Shown: positions 1 to 13,600 of the stretch, one piece after another
How positions within the stretch are numbered: position 1 is the first letter of the stretch
Layout of the letters: every line of letters starts with the position of its first letter
Origin: Glandiceps talaboti
Taxonomy: Eukaryota; Hemichordata; Enteropneusta; Spengelidae
Assembly: GCF_964340395.1 (NCBI RefSeq)
Contig: NC_135555.1
Location: 51,001-115,000, forward strand
Direction: 5' to 3'
DNA length: 64,000 nt
Made by a program: the position numbers and the translations under genes
Notes under the pieces: model-generated
Databases searched by the model: none
Seen by the model: only the letters and a program-made list of their open reading frames with translations
Told to the model about the DNA's origin: nothing

Positions 1-1467
1 TCATTTAAAGCTTGATGATGCAACTTATAAGCTATATAGTTAATTTGCATATTAAATGAATGATTTTTTTTATGATTAAACAATACAATATGTTAACTAT
101 GTAAGCTTCAAACTTCATACACATTTTCGTAACATTAAATTTCCAATTAAGTGGTACATCATGTATAATAGCTCTAGTTCAGAGGTTTGCATTCCAACAA
201 TGTGTATAGGCCCAAAAATCGATGGTTTTGCCCTTACGAGAGGCATTCAGTTTAAATCTGGTGTGATATACCAGGATAGCATATTTTCTTATTTTGATTG
301 TCTTACTTTACCTGTGCATATTAGTATACATTGTACTTCAATATAATATATCAGACATCAAACTCAATTGTTAGGTTTGTGGTTACAAATTGCTTTAGGT
401 ATCAAATAACATTTAATTAAATGTAATTGGGAGTTTTGGTTAGTGTACAGAATGAAGCTTTGCAACTCAATCTATGTACGCATACACAGCACTTTGTTGA
501 GTTTCATTTTCAGTCCTCATGGTAACGTTTCATCAGTAGGGGTTTATATGTCTGTAACCATGGAAATGATGTTAATTGAGAATTAATTAGAATGAGTTAG
601 GTAGTTATGTGTAATTTAAGTAGTGTACGTGTTTGTTTGTTTTTTTGTATTTTTTATTAATTATTTTCTGATGAATAAATGGTCACTGAAGAGACACAAT
701 AAATAAAAGATGTTAGTATGTCATGTTTTTATCTTTAAATAGTAACGTGATGTATTGTCATATCATTCTACATAGAACAATAATATTGATTCACCACTTA
801 AAGTGGCACAAGCTGGGTGCATAAGCTGTTTGACTCAAGTGAAAATACTTACATAAGACCATAATTAAAGTGTATGAGAGTTACATGTATGTTAGTATTT
901 TTGCATACCTTTGTGGGCACTCACTTCATATTTTCACATATTTAGCACCCTTAATAGCAACATGTACATTTTTCCTGTTTCTCATTATCTGACCACCCCA
1001 GCTCTGACATAAAAAAAAAAATTTCATCTGCCCATAATATTTTGTGGAACAGCACACTCTCTGGCAAGAATAAGCAAGTGTCTGGACTAACTTTATCATC
1101 AGTCATGGTGGTGGCAACGCTTGTTCATGAACAGAGCATTTCTTTCATCATGATGGATGTTATTCAAGTAGGGGGAAGGGTTTTAGAGGAGAAGCAATGC
1201 CCATTGTGTAGAGAAGGTGGGAAAGGGCCTGTTACCAGGAATCCAATAAAAAGAATATAGAGAGAAGAAAAGGAGAGGCAGAGAAACATAGAGATGATTT
1301 TTTTTTTAAATTTTTTTTGAAAGTGGCCGTATGGATGAGGATTCGATATTTATTTTGGAAATACTTTATCATTGCTTCCTACTTGAAAAATGAATGTAAA
1401 ATAAGATAGTCCAAGTCTCTGTATGCTTTGTAATCTCATTCATTTCATCTTTTCTTGCATATTTCAG
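1..1467. other. KCC intron, no coding exon seen
   Basis: AT-rich. Positions about 40-330 are a diverged member of repeat family A (shared TTCAGTTTAAATCTGG and ATTTGCAT-type motifs, see 17540-18480). The 72-codon open frame at 1042-1260 has no recognisable family or splice context. Nothing else identified. Confidence 0.5.
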
Positions 1468-1653
1468 ACAATGTTGACAGCTATATCAATGAGTGCCATA
1501 GCAACCAATGGTGTGGTACCAGGCGGTGGTTCATATTTCATGATCTCCAGGGCTCTGGGTCCTGAGTTTGGTGGTGCTGTCGGGATTCTCTTTTACCTTG
1601 GCACATCGTTTGCAGCAGCTATGTATATTCTTGGAGCAGTTGAAATTTTACTA
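1468..1653 (+). CDS. kcc: KCC exon A (TM3 region)
   Basis: Acceptor atttcag, donor gtgaga. Phase 0 to 0, 62 residues. Encodes [15 protein letters not shown], the glycine-rich [17 protein letters not shown] and [14 protein letters not shown], the signature of KCC TM3-TM4. This is the first exon in the window; no upstream KCC exon was found in 1-1467. Confidence 0.96.
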
Positions 1654-4600
1654 GTGAGATATTTTGCATGAATTGTTTAATTAATTTCATTGTATTGTTG
1701 TATGTTGTTTGTAAAAGTTGTTGCAGTGTGTGGATAAAGAGATATTTCAGATCTTTCATATTTTGTGGCAATTAAAATTTGGTTTACCAGCAACAAAATC
1801 TACATGTAGTAAGAAATATTGTAAATAGTATGAAGAATTATCATTTAAAATCATGATAGTTATAATTTAGGATAGCCAGGCAATGGTCATTGCCATTCTT
1901 ACCATACATTTCAAAATAAACTGAAGAATGGTAAGGCTGTTTAATGAAACAAAAGAAAAATGATGCATGTTTTAAAAGTACAGGAGGCAAACCAGCTGTG
2001 TACTACTAATTGTATGACAAAGTATAGCTGCAATATTTTTGATACCAGTTGTAATAAGAATATGGTGTGAACAATAAAACCATAAAGCCAACTGTGCTGG
2101 CTTTAAATAATGAATGTCATCTTATGAAAACAAAATTTGAAATGTTTAGTGGGGAGAGTGCAATTTTTAGCACAATGGAAACTACAATGAAACTGCAGTT
2201 CACTAGTGCTGTAGGCATGTGTACTGTATGTATGTACTAATAGATGTTAAAGTAGTCTAAACTAGATATATTATGACTTGAATAGTAAAGTAGTCTAAAC
2301 TAGATGACTTAGACATTAAACTAGTCTAAACTAGATATATTATAACTTAGATAGTAAAGTAGTCTAAACTAGATATATTATGACTTAGATAGTAAAGTAG
2401 TCTAAACTAGATATATTATGACTTAGATAGTAAAGTAGTCTAAACTAGATATATTATAACTTAGATAGTAAAGTAGTCTAAACTAAATATATTATGACTT
2501 AGATAGTAAAGTAGTCTAAACTAGATGTCTTAGACAATAAACTAGTCTAAACTAGATATATTATGACTTAGGCAATAAACTAGTCTATTAAAAGTAGATA
2601 TATTATGGTGAATTAGTAAAGTCGTCTCAACTATATATAATTTGATGACTTAGTAAAGTAGTCTAAACTAGATGACTTAGACAAACTAGTCTAAACTAGA
2701 TGTATTTTGATGACTTGGACAGTAGTGTAAACTAGATATATTTGATGATACATAGTGAAGTAGTCTATTAAAACTAGATGACTCAGACAAAGTAGTTTAA
2801 ACTAAATGACTTAGACAATAAACTAGTCTAAACTAGGTGACTTAGACAATAAACTAGTCTAAATGAAATGACTTAGACAATAAACTAGTCTAAATTAGAT
2901 GTATTTTGATGACTTGGACAGTAGTCTCAACTAGATATATTTGATGATAGATAGTGAAGTAGTCTAAACTAGATGACTTTAATAGACAATAGACTAGTCT
3001 AAACTAAATGTATTTTGATGACTTGGACAGTAGTGTAAACTAGATGACTTAGGCAATAAAGTAATCTAAACTAGATATTTTATGACTTAGACAGTAAAGT
3101 AGTCTAAACTAGATGACTTAGACAATAAACTAGTCTAATTGAAAGAAGTGTTCAATAGCAGAATATTGAATTTCAGTCTCTGGAGCCAGGTGATGATCAG
3201 CTTTAAAATAGTAAAATTATTTGTTAATTACATGATGGATGTAATTTGTTTTCACTGTATATAGACTTTGAATAGATTGCTTCATTTATTCCTAGTTTGG
3301 ACAATAGCAATCCCTCGGATTGAATAAGGTGTTGTTAGATTTTAATATAGCACATGACACAACGCTAATTAGTATTAATGTGTGCAAGTTAGATTGTGCA
3401 TATTGATCTAGAAGTCAATTTGATAGTCACATAGAGGAAGATAGGACACAGGTTTTCCAATGTACATATGTCTCAACTATTCAATGAAATATTATATGTT
3501 ATTGAGTGCAGCTTTAAAAAGAAAATGTGAATAATGATGAAATATTGATAAATCCAAAGAAATGTATGATAAGTCAATTGTGATTAATTCTAAAACAAAA
3601 TAGTGTCAAAAGAAGTAATGTATTGGTAAAAGAGGTATCACAGAGGTTTCTCAGGGGTTTCAGTAGAAGCAATCTGATTAAAATTTGATCTAGCAGAGAT
3701 TAATAGAATCCCACACCCCCAATGCAATGGGCTGAGATGGAATATCTAATTCCAAACATCGTAATATTAAGATCAAGGCTTCAATGACTTATATATCACT
3801 ACTTGTTGTAAGAGACAGACTAATTTGGAAACATTAGTTAATTTGTTGCAATATTTATACAGAGAGTATGACCAAAAATTCTATCATTGTTACTGTACCG
3901 GAGCTCGAGGCACACAACGGGATGGTTTACTTTCAAACATCATGACTACATGTATAGAATATTGCCAATGCATGAATGTTTACAATTAATTACTAGTATG
4001 TACATGGATACAAAATATCAAGTATACATTCCATTTTGGAGGTCATCAGGGGATAAAGCAGGAAAACAGCTCTGACGACTTGTAGTCATTGGCATTTCTA
4101 CGGTTGCACTACGTGTTAGTCACTGGTACCAGTACCCGCGGTGGCTCGATCATTAGGCGAGTTATTTTTCACCTGAAGCGTTATCTCCAAGGGTAAACAA
4201 TCAATATGTTCCAAGGGGTTTAAATTCTCCGATCATAACAAAAACATGAGAATCCTACCTAAATGCATCACCAATAGTTTATCATCTTAGGCGCGGAATA
4301 AATGTAGCCTGTTCACTCTGTTATCATCTGCCAGAATGTACGAAGTGCCGGTTCTACATTACACGTTATTCTATTCGTCAATCAACGCCTGCTGTCTATG
4401 GAACGTAATAATCCAATCAGCAATAGGTTTATAAAACAAAATTTAAGTCATGCATTGATACAGAGTGTGAGATCGATTTGTCCTCACACTGGCTGTCCCA
4501 CACTCTCAGCTTGCAGGAACGTGAAAACAATATTTCTACAGGTGTTTGTACGTATTTGTTTAATAGGGGTTTCACAGTGGTTACTCTGGGGTTTCAGTAG

Positions 4601-7600
4601 AAGCAATCTGATTAAAATTTGATTTGACAGAGAGCACTATTTCACATCTACAGGTGTTTGTCTCTTGACTCTTCTTTTTTGTTTATGTCAGGTGTTTGCA
4701 TAGTTGGTATGAAATGTACATGTAGTCAATAAAACAAGTCTTTTAGATCAAATTTTAATCAGATTCCAACAGAAGTAAGTCCAAAAGAAGTAAGTGTAGA
4801 GAATGAAAAGTGGTAAAACTTTACACAGAGCGTACTGTTAGTGTTTTTTCTAATTCATAGAATTTAGTAAACTGTTCTGGAAGTCTAATTCATTTAGAAA
4901 CCGTAGTAATATGTTCTGGAAGTCTAATTCATTTAGAAACCAAGTCAAAAGGGAAGTCAAATTCGTTGAAAATTTCATAGGAAAATTGGAACATTTCCTT
5001 TGTATTTATAATAATAGTATTTTATCATAATTCTTTGTTTGTTAGGTGTTTTTACTGTTGCCTACAAACCAGGAAATCTACATGTATGTTATTATTGGTG
5101 ATATCAGTTAGAAATAATTGCTTTTAATAACTATCTCAAAGCATTGTCCAACTATTTGTCTTATTGCAGACTTACATGGCTCCAGGCATGTCTTTATTTG
5201 GTGAACTGAGTGGTGTTGGGGCTGCACAGAGCCCTGCTATGTTTAATAACATGCGTGTGTATGGCTCAATCTTGCTTATATTGATGTCACTAATGGTGTT
5301 TGTTGGTGTCAAATATGTCAACAAGTGTGCGTCCTTGTTCTTAGCTTGTGTTATTATATCCGTCATTTGTATCTATATTGGATACTTTGTACCACACAGT
5401 GCACCATTGTAAGTATGTCTTAATTTACTCAGCAACTACCTTGAAATTTACAGTCAGCAATACTTTGATTACTGGGATAAATATACTGTAATGCTACACA
5501 TTGAGAACTATCGAATGACTTTTGTCAATTTTATGTGTGAATTCAACTTCGTTACATCAAACCAATAACAATGTGTCATCTGTTTCATGCTTAAATCAGA
5601 CTTTTGCTACATTTAACCAATGGCATAATATCAGTTCTATGTATAAATGAGAACTTGCTACACTGTCCCAATTTGTTTACAAAACTTGGAATTACCTACT
5701 GTACTGTCTCGGTAATTGTATGTTGTTGAATGTATTTACCCACATTGTGGAAGGATATATGCACATATCTCAGTTTTAACTCATTTATAGTGGGATTATG
5801 TAGACAAGTCCCACAGGATATTGTGCTTATATCGATAGTCAAAATCTTGAAGGTAAAATTTACTGTCCCCTGTCATCACTGTGTGGCATCATAAGAATAA
5901 TTGTATTTGTTTATCAATGTAACAAAAATTCATGGATGTCTAATAAGTCCCAAAAAAAGTGATGTGGGTCTCCATTTGCTAAGTGCATGTATTGGTCAAA
6001 TATCTGTTATTGGTCAGTAAATTAATGTAATTACAGCTCAAACATGTGTAAGAGTCATCATCATCATATTAGGCCATAGCCACAATGCTTGACTGTTGGC
6101 GCTGAATAGCACATTCTCTTGTGGCGTCCAGGCTGCCCATAGTCCACAAACCAGTGATTGTAATCCATTGTCTGGGATTACCATGGCGGTTTTTACCTCC
6201 CCTCAATAGCTGCAAATACTAAAGTATGCGGGTGGCACTTCCAAGTCCATATTTGCTCAATTTTCACCTCTTATCACATTCAACAGTCCATCATACTCTT
6301 TCACACCAATAGTTCTTTTTACCCATTTGTTAGTTCTCCAATCCGTCCAGCTCACATACAACACTCCTCACCACACCCACAGCTCAAACACAGTTATCCT
6401 TTTTCTCAGCATCTAACTCTCACAACCATAAACCGCAATACTCCATACCAAGGCCACAACCAATGTCTTCTTCAACTGGAGGCTCGAACCTGCAACCTGT
6501 AGATTCCAAGCCGATCACGCTAACCATTCACCCATCATGACTCCACATTGCAGGTCAAGTGCGCTTCACCATATTTTTACAGGCTAATTGTCATTGCTGT
6601 TCCAGGCCATCACACACATTTTTGCCTCATTGATCATCAACTCAAACTTCACACTTTTGCTCTTTACCACCTCGCCTTACTCCTCCCACTCCGACTTCAT
6701 TATTCCAACAAGCATGGTGTCATCAGCATAGCGGATGTTTAACACACTATGGCTGCCAATCACACATCCACTTCTGTCTGGCATCTTACTCTCTACCTTG
6801 TGCATATGATTTTCTACACAACCACTTTGAAAAGCATAGGTGACAATGAACATCCCACACAGACACCTTTCTCAAATGGGAAAGACTCTGCCCATCCTCA
6901 ACTTGCATGACACTAATTGCCTTGACATAGAGAAAGCGAATCAGCCAGGTTAGGTGCTCAGGTATCCCAAACTGCCTTCCATAACTCAGTGTGATGAACC
7001 ATGTAAAATGCCTTGGCATAATCAATAAACATCATCCAAAGCTGTTAGTCTTGCTTACTCTTCGTCTTCTTCACTAGGTTATGTAGAAGTAACATGACTA
7101 ATCACACTCAGTGTTCAATAATTAGTGCATTCTTGGGTGCCTGCAACCTATGGCATCATCACAATGTTGGATATAATTATAACCCAGCCATTTGGCCACT
7201 CTCCCGTCTGACATATCTGGTCTATCATCGGCTTCAGTGTGTCAATGACTGTTTCTCCACCTGCCTTCAGGGCTTCTGTTGGTATACCAACTGCTTTCCA
7301 ACATTTCATTCTCTGTAATGCCATTCTTATTTCATCTTTTACAACTTTTGGTTTCACCTCTGTATCCTCTATGACCCACTCATCTAGATTGTGAGAGGTA
7401 GGGTCCACTTGGAAGAGTGTTCTGCAGTAATACAACTAGTGTTCATTGATCTTCTTCCTCTCATACAGTTAATGCCCTTTCTCATCTTTGATCCCAATAC
7501 CTTTATTTGGCCGACTTGGCTGGGTAATATTGCCTCTGAAGTGCAGCATGATTACAAAGTTGGTTATACTAGCAACGCATATGCAGTTGTGATAACCTTG

Positions 7601-10600
7601 AGCGGAAAGCCATTTTTCTCGGCCTTCAAACATGTGTCCTTCACTTCATGTGACAGTCTGGTGTAACTTTCACTTTGCAAACCATTTGCTTTTGCCTTCC
7701 ATCTCTCCTCGATCAAATTAACACATTCCTCATTCACCCATGTTTCTTTCTTAGAGTGATTTATTGGGCATATCTACTTGATAGTCTCATGTAGATGTTT
7801 CCAAGTATGCTCTTTACTTTCCATCCCATCCTCCTCAAACATTCAAGCTCTCTGTAAAGCCACTTGTACCACACACCATAGTTTTTTGTGGGTGCTTCTT
7901 CACACTCCAGAATTTTCCTTTGATTTTAGCCCATACAATCTGATGGTCACTGCTGCAATCAGCGCTGGGTAGAGTTCTGGAGTCTAAACATTCGTACCTG
8001 TCCCTACGCGTAATGGTGATGAAATCAATTTGGTTGTGGTGTCTGTCACCTGGTGATGCTCTAATATAACACTACTGTTCCAATGTTGAAAACATGTATT
8101 CAGTGCAACTAGGTTGTTGTCTTCTAGCCAGTCCAGCAGCATTTTGCTCTGTTCATTCAGAATGCCCAGACCAAACATACCACAAGCCTCATGTAACGTT
8201 TTCTCATCAGTCTTGGCATTCAAATCTCCCATCACTATTCTCTCTTCGAACACTGTTTTATGAGCGTTTGCATATCTCCATAGATGTCAATCACGGCCTA
8301 AGAAGTGGGCATATGCACCTGGATGATGTTAATCGGCTTAATTTTAGCATGTATACTCATCATGATCCTGTTGTCCACTGGAACTACTGCAGTGGATGTG
8401 ACACCAAAAATCCTACCCTACCCCATGCACGTGTTGTTTTCCACCACTATACAATGTAGTACATCTTCCACCTCTCTTTGGTTACCTCTCCAACACCTTT
8501 CCATCTAACCTATATCATTCCAAGAACATTGGTGTTGAGATGTTCAGCTTCTGCTCTTACTAGCTCTAACGTTCCAAGTTCAAACAATGTCCAAGCATTC
8601 CACATGGCTATGTTTAGTACTTTTAACTTTTCTGGCTTGTTGAAATCCAGCAAAATATTTCCTCTACTGAATACTGTTCAGAAAATAGACAAAAGTTTAT
8701 GTCTTTATAAAAGCAGCCGGAAATATTCCCTTTATAGGTCTATTTTGTATTTAGATTTGTATGTTAATGGTGTTTTGCATATTATAACTAACAATAAATT
8801 GTAATATTAGTCATGTAGAGGTGGAATGCTTTTTGCAAAGTGAATAACAATGGAAAGCTCAATTAGACATAAAGATTTATATTGGACATTTGGATATTGT
8901 GACTTCACAAATCGAGTGAGAAACTAAAGTTGTTGAGAGATACAATATCTTTATTCTGTGGAATAAAACTTATGACTGTTCAAACTTAAGGACCCAACAC
9001 CAAGACCTATCTGTATATTATTGCACTGCACAGCAGCACTTCACAACGGAGTGTGTGTACAGTCTACTTTTATGTGTCCACATGTCGTTTTTGCTTTAAT
9101 ACCATAAAATGAGAAAAACTTTAAAATCAAAGTTTTATGACTTTTCAAACTTAAGGACCCAGCACCAAGACATATCTGTACCTTATTGCACTGCACAGCA
9201 CTTCACAACAGAGTGTGTGTACAGTCTACTTTTATGTGTCCACATTGTTCAATGTCGTTTTTTGCTTTAATACCATAAAATGAGAAAAACTTTAAAATCA
9301 AAGTTTTCTGATTTTATTAATTCTGCAAAACCAACAGAACAGCAGGGATAATATATTGATTTTCCAATGGATGATAGCACATCAAGATGTTTTCCTGTCT
9401 TTCAATAGTGTCATGGCCAAATTTCGATTTTGCTTTACCCAACTTCTTAGTTGTGGTCAGTTTGATAATTTAAGCAGACATGTCAGACCTCATACTAACT
9501 CTGCCTGTTTACTTGTATAATTACAGGTACTGTCAAATGGGTGGTAATATAGCCCTACAGCAAGACACCAGTAAACCATGTGCCTGGTTTGATGACGATG
9601 GCAACTATACAGATCTAGCAGCAATGTACTGTGATTATAACAATCCTAACTTAACATGTGGTGATTACTATGCAGACAATGAGTTAAAATCTATCCCAGC
9701 TATACCTGGAATTGCTAGTGGAGAATTTATTAGTAAGTTGTGTATGACTTACATGTGTGTGTGTGCTGGGGGGTTCACTTGGTGATCACATATAGTGATT
9801 ACTATGCAGAAAATGCCAATTACAGCTAGGCTATCCATGCTATATGTACTGGGATTGTCATTGGAGAGGTTATGAGTGTGTCTGTGTACTTCTCTTTTGT
9901 CTGTCTATATCCGTATGAGTGTGCAAATCTGCCTCTCTGTATGCAATAGTGGGCATCTATGTCTGCATGTGTGCATTGTGTGTCTGTCTGTCTGTCTGCC
10001 TGATGGACGTGTCTGTCTGTGTCTGTCTAAATTAACATTTCTGTGTACTGTTAGTCTATCTGAATGTATGTGTGTATGTATGTATGTGTGTGTGTGTGTG
10101 TGTGTCTGTGTCTGTGTCAAACCACTGTTTCACTAATTGCCCTTGGTATTTGATGGGAATGTTACTGTTGGTGTCTGGTTGTGAATTCATTCAAGGTATT
10201 ATGGGTGAAGTATGAAACATTGATATGTTACAGGAAATGGTATGAGTTACTACAGAAAAGATGGTGAAGTATTACAAGGCCAGAAAGGTGTCAACAATCA
10301 GATAGTGTCTGATATGACAACATCATTTACAGTGCTGTTAGCTATTTTCTTTCCCTCTGTTACTGGTGAGTTTCTATGATAACCACATCATTTACAGTGT
10401 TGTTAGCCATTTTCTTTCCCTCTGTCACTTGTAAGTTTCTATGACAACCACATCATTTACAGTACTAATGGCTGTATACTTACCTTTGTCACTGCTAAGT
10501 TTCTATGACAACCACATTGTTTGCAGTACTGTTAGCCATTTTCTCTCTGGCTGTAACCAGTGACATGATGCACTATGATCTCTTTGGAATGAACTCTTAT

Positions 10601-13600
10601 TACAGTGAAAAACTTTGTTACCAGTATGATAAACTCTATTTTAGACCCTTCAAAACATATGATGATCAAAAGATTGATAGTTGAAGAATAGATAAGAAAT
10701 ATATGCAACACTCTTCCAATGAGAAAAGTATGACTATAATACACTTTAACATGTTGATGACCAGGGTTTTAATCCCAGATTCTCACTTTAGTCTTATCTT
10801 GTCTGTGTTTTGGACCAACTTTTCATGTGACTCTGTCGTGCAACTGTTTTTCACTCCTGAAGTTTTAATCCTTTTTGGACTTGGCCTTAACATAGTTTTG
10901 AAAATGAAATAGAAGTGAAAATAACATTGGTGTAGATACAAATTAGTTCCATGCTACTAGCACCAATAGACACCTTAAGTCAACTGTTCATGTTTGTTTC
11001 TCCAACAGGTATCATGGCAGGCTCTAATAGATCAGGTGATTTGAAAGATGCCCAGAAATCTATTCCTATGGGAACCATAGCTGCCATTCTGACCACTTCA
11101 ATTCTTTGTATCCTTTGTAGATTTGATAGTTTATTTGTATTGTCTATTGTCTGCTAATGGTCTTGTCTATTGTCTGGTACCAGTCTTGTCTATTGTGTGG
11201 TACCAGTCTTGTCTATTGTCTGCTAATGGTCTTGTCTATTGTCTGGTACCAGTCTTGTCTATTGTCTGGTACCAGTCTTGTCTATTGTCTGCTAATGGTC
11301 TTGTCTATTGTCTGGTATCAGTCTTGTCTATTGTCTGGTACCAGTCTCGTCTATTGTCTGGTATCAGTCTTGTGTATTGTCTGCTATTGGTCTTGTCTAT
11401 TGCCTGGTAACAGTCTTGTCTATTGCCTGGTAACAGTCTTGTCTATTGTCTGCTATCAGTCTTGTCTATTGTCTAGTATCAGTCTTGTGTATTGTCTGGT
11501 ATCAGTCTTGCGTATTGTCTGGTATCAGTCTTGTCTATTGTCTGGTATCAGTCTTGTCTTCATCAAAATATCTTTGGATTTCCCATGTACTATGAAATAC
11601 TACATATTCAATTATTTTTTATTTTTAGCACACTGAATATTAATTTAGTAGTGCTGTAGGTATCGCAAAATGTGTGTGTGTGTATGCTTAAATGACTTAA
11701 AGTCAAAACCTCCTGACTGATTGCCTTGAGATTTGGTGAAAACATTACTTTGAGTGTGTAGATGAAAATTTGTCGAAATGAAAGCTATCAATCCGTGGTT
11801 TTATAATCACACTGGTTTTCATTGTTGTCAGTGCAATGCAGTGTGGGATGTGTTATGTAATATTATATAATCACCAGACAAAGTCCATATGCCCATCTTG
11901 CTTTGCATGTGTCAAGGCTTGTTGAAATATGTGTGTGAGGATGTTATTTTTAGTCCCCAATGGGCACCACCCACAACCGGAAGGGGACTTATGCACCTCT
12001 GACTCAATGGAATTCTTATCTGTATTTTGAAAAAATCAGGATTTAGTTTTCACTGAACTGCATGTGTATTAGGGAGACCTAATACATCCATGCTGCATGG
12101 TATGTGTTACTTATTTGTTATGGTATACTAGTATGCTCAGACCACTAAGAGAACAGACTAGCAACGCCTATTGTATTAGGTGTGTCACTATCCTCCTTCA
12201 ATTGAATAAACATTGAAAAGATGTATGTAAATTTGCCTAGCAACAAGACCAAGCCCATAGCAAATCAAATGATCACATATACTGCGAAGATAACAGGAAT
12301 TGAAAGACGAATGAATAAACATTCACAAAATGTATGCAAATGTGTCTAGCAACAAGACCACACCCACAGCAACAGGCAAACGATGAAATATTTGCGAACA
12401 TAATATCAGGAATTCATACACAAGTGAACAAAAACTTTCAAAAATGTATACAAATATATCTAACAACATGACCATGCCCATAGCAACAGCCAAATGATCA
12501 CATATATCGCAAAGATGCAACATGGTTGGATAGGCAACTGGATATACATTCAGCAAATGAACACCTATTGTGAGCATGGACTAGCATATGGATAAACATG
12601 TTTAAAAACTGTACAGTTGTGTTACAACGCAATTGGCGGTATTTTAAAAATGATTTCAAACATTCATTCATTCATTCCTTCATTCACCAGAGGAAAAGCC
12701 ACGTTGCTAGTCTGTTCTTTTTGTGGTCTGAAGTACATGTTACTGGTTCAAATGCTACCTTGTCTCTGTGAGAATGGTAAACAGTCTTTGTCCAGGGATA
12801 TCTACTTTGTTTAGCAGCTGACTAAAACAAAGGGAACAGAATTCATTAGTCTCATTACCAATTGATTAATTGCAAATGCATTCATACATGAACAAGACAA
12901 CAGCTGTTCAGTAATATATATTGTTTCTTTGTTACCATATGAATAAAAAACTCCATGTTCATGGCTATGTACTAGTACATTGTAGATTCAAAGATATTTG
13001 CGCTCTAGCAAACTACGACAATTTTGCTTTCAACATAAAGGCACTTTCTGCTAATACTACCTCCATGCACAGTCACTCTAGCACAGGGATAGAGGGACTG
13101 TGCTCCATGCTTTCAGAGCACACATAAAGATGTACATTGAAAAAAATTGAATATTGAGAAACAGTGACATGTCTTGTCATATTTACCTGTCTGTGTGTAT
13201 ATATGCCAATGACCAAGCTGAACTGTTGAGTGTTAAGACATCACATGCATTTTTCTGGCATACATGGCTGGCCACAGTTGCATGACCATAACTGCTGTGA
13301 TATTATTATAGACCAGGCAATTTCGTATCAATTCAAAACTTGCTTGTACCTAGTGTACTTTGTCATGATGTTGCACTTTGGAGATGATCCAGGCCTGAAC
13401 CATTGAGCGCCTCTAGGTAGACAAATTTGTTGCAAAACATGCATGTATACTTGAAATGTGTGTTGAAATGTGCACTGTCCCGGCAAACTCTTCAACTCTT
13501 GTGCATACAACCATGGAAGTATCACTGATGCTGACACTTCCATGATACAAGAGAGACAAAACTCACCCATAATTTGCCCCGGTGTTGTTTCCATAGCAAC

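Noticed and set aside
11123-11636. Frames of 95 and 159 codons after KCC exon E
   Set aside because: Translation of the 23-bp minisatellite; family alignment and the U12 donor end the exon at 11107.
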